25,568 nt of DNA, taken from Thermoplasmata archaeon (lineage in GTDB: Archaea; Thermoplasmatota; Thermoplasmata; Halarchaeoplasmatales; Halarchaeoplasmataceae). The translations under genes and the position numbers were made by a program. This document shows positions 21,968 through 25,568 of this stretch, piece after piece. The notes beneath the pieces are model-generated. The model did not search any database. It was given only the letters and a program-made list of their open reading frames with translations, and had not been told where the DNA came from. Positions within the stretch are counted from its first letter, which is position 1. The number at the start of each line of letters is the position of its first letter. The stretch spans positions 1 to 25,568 of the forward strand of contig JAFDTZ010000010.1 of the NCBI GenBank assembly GCA_019594305.1, written 5' to 3'.

Positions 21968-23727
21968 CAAAGAACCCGGTCTCTGAATTCCACAACGGGG
22001 CATTTACCTACGCACTCTCCACAGTGCACACATTTTTCTCTATCTATCTTTAGACCGTTATCGATGCATATCGCCCCCCGGGGGCATCTTGCAACACAAA
22101 CACCACATCCTACACAGTGATTAACTCGAAGATACATACTCAAAACATCTTTTTTTGATATATTTTTACCGGGAGAATATTCAAAAACACATTCTAAAAG
22201 ATCCGTTGTCGCCTTGTCCAACAACATATCTTCCTTTAACGGGATCTCAGTTTGTCCCCGCGGTAAGTCTGTCTCTACCAGGTCCAGCAGTTCCTTGTAT
22301 TCATCCGGAGGGGTTATCCATCTCCACAACCCGAACTCCTTCCATTCGTAGGGTAGAGCCGCTTTTTTTGAATATTCATCTAGTATGGTTTCAAACCTGT
22401 CGTAGCCATCATATTTATCTTTAAGCAATTCCAGCTCCGATAGGTCCGATGCCGGACATACCCAGCAGCCTATTCTTTCGAAGCCTCTTTCGTACCATGG
22501 ATTGTGTGGGGCATTCCTTGAGAAAAGAAAGAGCCACACATGAAGTGCCGTCCAATCCTGGATGGGTGATGTGCCTGTCTGTCCCGGAACCCAGGGATTG
22601 TTCCATGTGTCGCCGTGTAACATCCTGTTCTCGGACTCGTATCGTCTCTGCCCTATGAAGGCTAGGACACCATGGGGATATTCCTTTCCGATCAACTCTG
22701 AAACAGGTCCCAGTTTGCAAGTTTTACAACACCAGCGATAATCCCGTGCCGAAGGGCCAAAATGTTCTACGTTGTTCCAGTAACCGCTCTTCGCAGGCAT
22801 GGTCTTCAGACTCAATCCATATATATCTGCCACCTTTTCCACATTTTCAACGGTTTCCGGGAGTTCTATTCCCGTATCTATAAAAATCATATCAGGTTCT
22901 ATACCGGCTTCCAGGACCAGCAGCAAGGTGGCTAAAGAGTCCTTTCCGCCGCTGTAGGATACCACGGTAGATAGATCATGGAACTCATCCACCTTACATC
23001 GGATAAAGGCAACAGATTTTTTTACCATCTCGGCTATCGCTTTCTCGTTAGCTTTTAGGAGCATCTCTCTGTCCTGACCCCCCTGGCGAGGTGTGTGGTC
23101 CACGGCCCTCCATCTGCTCTTTACGCCTTTACCCGATTGGGAACTTATCAGTTCGTCTCCATTTCGTTGGGCAGAGCCCGTACATATTACCTGTCCGTCG
23201 GGGTCAAGAACAAGGACTTCGTCTCTCTTTTTTATCTTCGTGTCTCCGTTTAATATTCCAACAGCCAGGGCACTAGCACCCTTCATTATCGGTTTGACCG
23301 CCCCTTTGTCCATATATACGTATCCCTTCTCGGGGGTCGGTAGTTTTCTCCAAGGTCTTATGAGGAAATTATAGGGTTCTCTTCCTTCGAATCTTTTCTT
23401 GATGTCGTATCGAAGCGTTCCGATGACCTTTCCATCAACTATTACTTCGTCCATACGTTCTAAGGCGGGACAGCCGTTCAAGAGAACTATCTTATCTTTC
23501 GGTATGACATGTTCGGAATATCCAATGCCCCACTGGCGGTCGATAGTTTCACGGATCAAATCTATATCAAAGTCGAAGGCGGGTCTAACATCTCCCGGTG
23601 GTGTAACTTTTACTTGATGGGGGATATCAGTACAGATACCACATTCATTCTCTCCTAGTATGGGTAGGTTGCAATCGTCGCACCAATACAACTCCATCTT
23701 TCCAAGGTGTACTGCAGGCATAGGCAT
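21964..23727 (-). CDS. PP-loop (PAPS reductase-like) protein with zinc ribbon, PUA-like and 2x[4Fe-4S] ferredoxin domains
   Basis: A 587-residue multidomain protein. A zinc ribbon lies at residues 16-32 (C16, C19, C29, C32). A PUA-like RNA-binding domain occupies about 134-195. The PP-loop ATP pyrophosphatase of the PAPS reductase/FAD synthetase family has SGGKDS at 259-264, with clustered cysteines at 333, 334 and 337 and at 421 and 424. The C-terminal ferredoxin has two CxxCxxCxxxCP motifs (538-548 and 566-576). The protein resembles archaeal proteins annotated as PAPS reductase, but zinc-ribbon plus PUA modules suggest action on RNA, for example sulfur insertion into tRNA; that is inference. 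The ATG at 23727 is 25 nt after a TATA element, with later ATGs at 23721 and 23697. Confidence 0.85.
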   Translation of the reverse strand: MPMPAVHLGKMELYWCDDCNLPILGENECGICTDIPHQVKVTPPGDVRPAFDFDIDLIRETIDRQWGIGYSEHVIPKDKIVLLNGCPALERMDEVIVDGKVIGTLRYDIKKRFEGREPYNFLIRPWRKLPTPEKGYVYMDKGAVKPIMKGASALAVGILNGDTKIKKRDEVLVLDPDGQVICTGSAQRNGDELISSQSGKGVKSRWRAVDHTPRQGGQDREMLLKANEKAIAEMVKKSVAFIRCKVDEFHDLSTVVSYSGGKDSLATLLLVLEAGIEPDMIFIDTGIELPETVENVEKVADIYGLSLKTMPAKSGYWNNVEHFGPSARDYRWCCKTCKLGPVSELIGKEYPHGVLAFIGQRRYESENRMLHGDTWNNPWVPGQTGTSPIQDWTALHVWLFLFSRNAPHNPWYERGFERIGCWVCPASDLSELELLKDKYDGYDRFETILDEYSKKAALPYEWKEFGLWRWITPPDEYKELLDLVETDLPRGQTEIPLKEDMLLDKATTDLLECVFEYSPGKNISKKDVLSMYLRVNHCVGCGVCVARCPRGAICIDNGLKIDREKCVHCGECVGKCPVVEFRDRVLC

Positions 23728-23745
23728 TCAGAACCTTCGAGCCTT

Positions 23746-23759
23746 GATAAAATACTTTT
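23746..23759 (-). promoter_or_regulatory. TATA element of the PP-loop/ferredoxin gene
   Basis: AAAAGTATTTTATC on the minus strand, centred 25 nt before the ATG at 23727, consistent with leaderless transcription separate from the upstream stress-protein gene. Confidence 0.55.
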
Positions 23760-23766
23760 GTGTCTC

Positions 23767-24243
23767 CTATCTTAGGGAGATTACCTTTTCTCTTGGCATG
23801 CTCCGGTATACATCATCCTCGGTGCATCCTTCGAGGATCTTCATAAATGGACCTTTGTTGGTTTTTCGTATCACCACTTTCTCTGCCCCGACCCGGTCCG
23901 ATTCAGAGATTATTTCCCGGGATATATCTTGTCCCGACCTTACGTGTACTTCCGTGGGTATGTCCAAGGAATCGGCATATTTAATGATCCGTTGAGCGAA
24001 AGAATCGGTGATCTCCTTGTTGTGGTTTCGAATGTATTCCGTTAATCCCTTCCTTTCCTTCATGCCCACAGTTGCCCTTACTACGGATGATGAATATTCA
24101 TTCTTAATTATCTTGGAAATCACGATCCTATCCGGTTCATGGAATTTGATAATATTTTTCATAGTTTTTAGAGAACCTTCCGTATATTCACCATAACATG
24201 CTATCAACAAGATGTTTTCGTCTTTGCGAAGGCTTATTGACAT
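23767..24243 (-). CDS. Putative universal stress protein-like (UspA-fold) protein
   Basis: A 158-residue soluble protein with an alternating strand/helix layout compatible with a UspA (HUP) fold: an N-terminal ILLIACYGEYTEGSL strand-turn-helix, a central helix, an IPTEVHVRSGQ strand, and an ISREIISESDRVGAEKVVIRKTN segment like the C-terminal half of UspA domains. The classic ATP-binding G-2x-G-9x-G-S/T signature is not clear, so nucleotide binding is uncertain. The TATA element is at 24290-24297, with a leader of about 25 nt. A 20-bp palindrome lies just upstream of that promoter. It precedes the PP-loop gene on the same strand with a 39-nt gap that holds the latter's promoter. Confidence 0.6.
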   Translation of the reverse strand: MSISLRKDENILLIACYGEYTEGSLKTMKNIIKFHEPDRIVISKIIKNEYSSSVVRATVGMKERKGLTEYIRNHNKEITDSFAQRIIKYADSLDIPTEVHVRSGQDISREIISESDRVGAEKVVIRKTNKGPFMKILEGCTEDDVYRSMPREKVISLR

Positions 24244-24289
24244 GTTTTCATCTTCTTTTGATGCGTGTAATGTTGGACTACGTTATCCA

Positions 24290-24297
24290 ATATATAA
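24290..24297 (-). promoter_or_regulatory. TATA element of the UspA-like gene
   Basis: TTATATAT on the minus strand (plus strand ATATATAA). Predicted transcription start near 24268, giving a leader of about 25 nt before the ATG at 24243. Confidence 0.5.
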
Positions 24298-24320
24298 CTT
24301 TCGTGTATTTAGTCGATGCC

Positions 24321-24340
24321 TTTCACATATTTATGTGAAA
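24321..24340. repeat. 20-bp inverted repeat upstream of the UspA-like gene promoter
   Basis: Arms TTTCACATA (24321-24329) and TATGTGAAA (24332-24340) are exact complements with a 2-nt TT spacer. The site starts about 24 bp upstream of the UspA-like gene's TATA element on its transcription axis, a position typical of a dimeric activator site rather than a blocking operator. It is not followed by a T-run, so a terminator is less likely. Confidence 0.6.
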
Positions 24341-24424
24341 TGTATTATAAGCCACAGTCCTCAATAGCTCGCTACACTCGCCGGCGGGATTTGCTAATAC
24401 GGTTCTAATCCCTGTTTTTCTGAC

Positions 24425-24562
24425 TCAGTACTCCACCGTCCAAATCACTGATTCTTTGGCACTGTTGTAGACCCGGTATCCTTTACCTGGCTCGAAGGTG
24501 AAGGGGTACTCTACTTTCACATCATGAAATCTCATTTTTAGTGTGATTCCGGTTCCTTGCTT
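24425..24562 (-). pseudogene. Remnant resembling the C-terminal end of a secreted surface protein
   Basis: A minus-strand frame open for 45 codons, ending in TGA at 24425-24427. It contains a single internal ATG at 24535 and reads ...YPFTFEPGKGYRVYNS..VIWTVEY. The phrase F-x-x-E-P-G-K-G-Y-x-V-Y followed by x-W-T resembles the terminal domain found at the end of long archaeal extracellular proteins. Upstream the frame is closed by a TAG, and no signal peptide or promoter precedes it. It is therefore best read as a broken 3' end left by deletion or recombination. A free 36-residue peptide from 24535 is possible but less likely. Confidence 0.5.
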
Positions 24563-24672
24563 CTATGAGTGCACACATCCGAGGCGGCTGGTTTCACTTC
24601 AGCGCGGTTAACACACACCTCTTTGTGAGATGTATTCTTATCCGGTGGATTCCTACGATCGTATCTATCTGG

Positions 24673-24729
24673 AGTAGGAAGTATAATTTTAAGTAGGAAG
24701 TATAATTTTAAGTAGGAAGTATAATAATA
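24673..24729 (+). repeat. Three tandem 19-bp repeats upstream of the GLUG-protein promoter
   Basis: Units at 24673-24691 and 24692-24710 are identical (AGTAGGAAGTATAATTTTA). The third, 24711-24729, keeps the first 15 bases and differs at two of the last four. The array ends 7 bp before the TATA element at 24737. Copy-number change by slippage or cooperative regulator binding could affect expression of the surface protein. Confidence 0.85.
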
Positions 24730-24736
24730 TAGAAAG

Positions 24737-24745
24737 CTTTATATT
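24737..24745 (+). promoter_or_regulatory. TATA element and SD of the GLUG-protein gene
   Basis: CTTTATATT with predicted start near 24766. The leader carries GGAGTGA at 24781-24787, 5 nt before the ATG at 24793. Confidence 0.6.
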
Positions 24746-24792
24746 GTGTCACACTATGATGTACATAGAGCAAGTCCGATGGAGTGAAAAAA

Positions 24793-25568
24793 ATGATCCG
24801 TGAAAGTTCAAAGATGATCGCCGCATCCGTGTCGCTGTTAACGATCATAATGCTGCTCAGTACAATGGGAATCGGCAAATTGCATATCGAGAGTGTGGGA
24901 GAGGTTGATATTCACACGATATCATTCCAAGATGGTAGTGGTACTGTATATGACCCGTATATGATATACGATGTACATGATCTACAAGCGATGAAAGACG
25001 ACCTGAGTGCCCACTACGCACTGGCCAAGGACATAGATGCGAGTGAAACTCGAAACTGGAACAACGGTGCGGGTTTCGAGCCGATTGGTGAATATCCTTA
25101 TTGGCCCGTTCATGGAACTCCATTCACCGGCAGTCTCGACGGGTGGAATCACACTATCACGGGGCTGTATGTCAACCGACCTTCCGCCAATTATAATGGG
25201 TTTTTTGGATTTGTTTGTTCGGACGGTGAAATTCGAAATGTGGGTGTTGTTGATATATACATTAGCGGCAACGAGTGTGTAGGTGGGCTCGTGGGGCAGA
25301 ATGATGGCACGGTGTCGAACTTATATGTAACTGGTGAAGTGAGAGGTAGTTGGTGGGTAGGCGGACTCGTGGGTGATAACTGGTACAGCACCGTGTTGAA
25401 CTCTTATGCCTCTGTAGATGTGAGTGGCCGTAGTTCGTGGGTAGGTGGACTCTTAGGAAGGAACTACGGTGGCACGGTGTCGAACTCATATGCCACCGGT
25501 AACGTAAGCGGTGATAGCCGTGTAGGCGGGCTCGTGGGAAGTAACGGAGGCACGGTGTCGAACTCATA
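24793..25568 (+). CDS. Secreted GLUG-repeat surface protein (3' partial)
   Basis: The frame is open from ATG at 24793 to the window end, giving 258 residues of what is probably a much longer protein. An N-terminal signal helix (about residues 8-27) is followed by the opening typical of GLUG proteins: YDVHDLQAMKDDL, HYALAKDIDAS, GFEPIGE, FTGSLDGWNHTITGLYV and NGFFGF. From about residue 163 come four GLUG-type units, each with V-G-G-L-V/L-G followed by T-V-x-N-S/L-Y and spaced 26-28 residues. At the DNA level the units share nearly identical stretches (GGCACGGTGTCGAAC at 25306, 25471 and 25549), indicating recent duplication. GLUG repeats occur in large extracellular adhesins or envelope proteins. 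The start is supported by the GGAGTGA Shine-Dalgarno. The C-terminus and anchor are unseen. Confidence 0.9.
   Translation, partial: MIRESSKMIAASVSLLTIIMLLSTMGIGKLHIESVGEVDIHTISFQDGSGTVYDPYMIYDVHDLQAMKDDLSAHYALAKDIDASETRNWNNGAGFEPIGEYPYWPVHGTPFTGSLDGWNHTITGLYVNRPSANYNGFFGFVCSDGEIRNVGVVDIYISGNECVGGLVGQNDGTVSNLYVTGEVRGSWWVGGLVGDNWYSTVLNSYASVDVSGRSSWVGGLLGRNYGGTVSNSYATGNVSGDSRVGGLVGSNGGTVSNS

Larger units (their letters stand above)
24244..24792. other. About 550 bp without an intact gene
   Basis: From left to right it holds the UspA-like gene's leader and TATA element, a 20-bp palindrome (24321-24340), a GC-richer stretch with GCTCGCTACACTCGCCGGCG at 24369-24388, a minus-strand coding fragment (24425-24562), an unrecognised stretch open for about 45 codons in another minus-strand frame (ending at 24538), three 19-bp tandem repeats, and the TATA element and SD of the GLUG-protein gene. 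No tRNA, transposase or attachment site was recognised. The patchwork of fragments suggests past rearrangement. Confidence 0.6.

Noticed and set aside
24361..24420. tRNA-like B-box (GGTTCTAATCC) suggesting a tRNA gene
   Set aside because: Position 57 is not a purine, the T-stem has a mismatch, and no matching acceptor stem, D-arm or A-box can be drawn.
24673..24729. Short tandem repeats as a CRISPR array
   Set aside because: The 19-bp units are directly adjacent with no spacers, the copy number is three, and no cas gene is nearby.
25262..25567. Minus-strand open frame across the GLUG repeats
   Set aside because: Its openness comes from the repetitive codons of the GLUG gene; the product is a His/Arg/Ser/Pro-rich repeat without plausible function.

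Overview
The window reads as chromosomal DNA of a euryarchaeon, most likely of the Thermoplasmata or a relative. The archaeal markers are a pantoate kinase paired with CoaBC, a HerA-type translocase, archaeal dihydroneopterin aldolase (MptD), a tubulin-like FtsZ with the archaeal N-terminus, deoxyhypusine synthase, Trm1, an archaetidylserine synthase/decarboxylase pair, PyrB with PyrI, and a DUF357 protein. Most transcription units carry a TATA element about 25 nt before the start codon, as in leaderless archaeal mRNAs. Genes inside operons often have Shine-Dalgarno motifs or 1-4 nt stop/start overlaps. The lineage is inferred from gene content only, because no rRNA or tRNA is present.

Layout. 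Positions 1-875 hold the end of an unrecognised gene and a pilin-like secreted protein. Positions 916-2957 are a coenzyme A operon (coaBC, pantoate kinase). Positions 2937-5090, on the minus strand, hold herA followed by a DUF357 gene, and an Mth938-domain gene. A small lipoprotein follows (5210-5605). Next comes a tight operon (5681-10123) joining a DASS-family carboxylate transporter to a four-subunit 2-oxoacid:ferredoxin oxidoreductase (korDABC). Isoprenyl diphosphate synthase (uppS) follows, apparently with no canonical start codon. A minus-strand nitrilase-family amidohydrolase and MFS carrier (10972-12998) face a heliorhodopsin gene (13124-13894), the most distinctive gene here. The heliorhodopsin gene converges on a larger lipoprotein gene across a perfect 20-bp palindrome.

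Positions 14905-24243 are housekeeping: pyrB-pyrI; deoxyhypusine synthase divergent from ftsZ; psd-pssA-mptD (archaeal phosphatidylserine-type lipid headgroups and a pterin enzyme); a THEP1-like NTPase with trm1; a large PP-loop protein with zinc-ribbon, PUA-like and ferredoxin domains; and a weak universal-stress-protein homologue. The last 1.3 kb is accessory in character. It has about 550 bp without an intact gene, containing a fragment resembling the C-terminus of a surface protein, a 20-bp palindrome and three 19-bp tandem repeats. Then follows the start of a secreted GLUG-repeat surface protein that runs off the window.

The genes supply core functions: cofactors (CoA, pterin), pyrimidines, membrane lipids, tRNA and eIF5A modification, division, and ferredoxin-linked oxidation of 2-oxoacids coupled to carboxylate uptake. 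Light sensing by a heliorhodopsin and a repeat-rich surface protein are the accessory elements. No CRISPR array, transposase, integrase, rRNA or convincing tRNA was seen.
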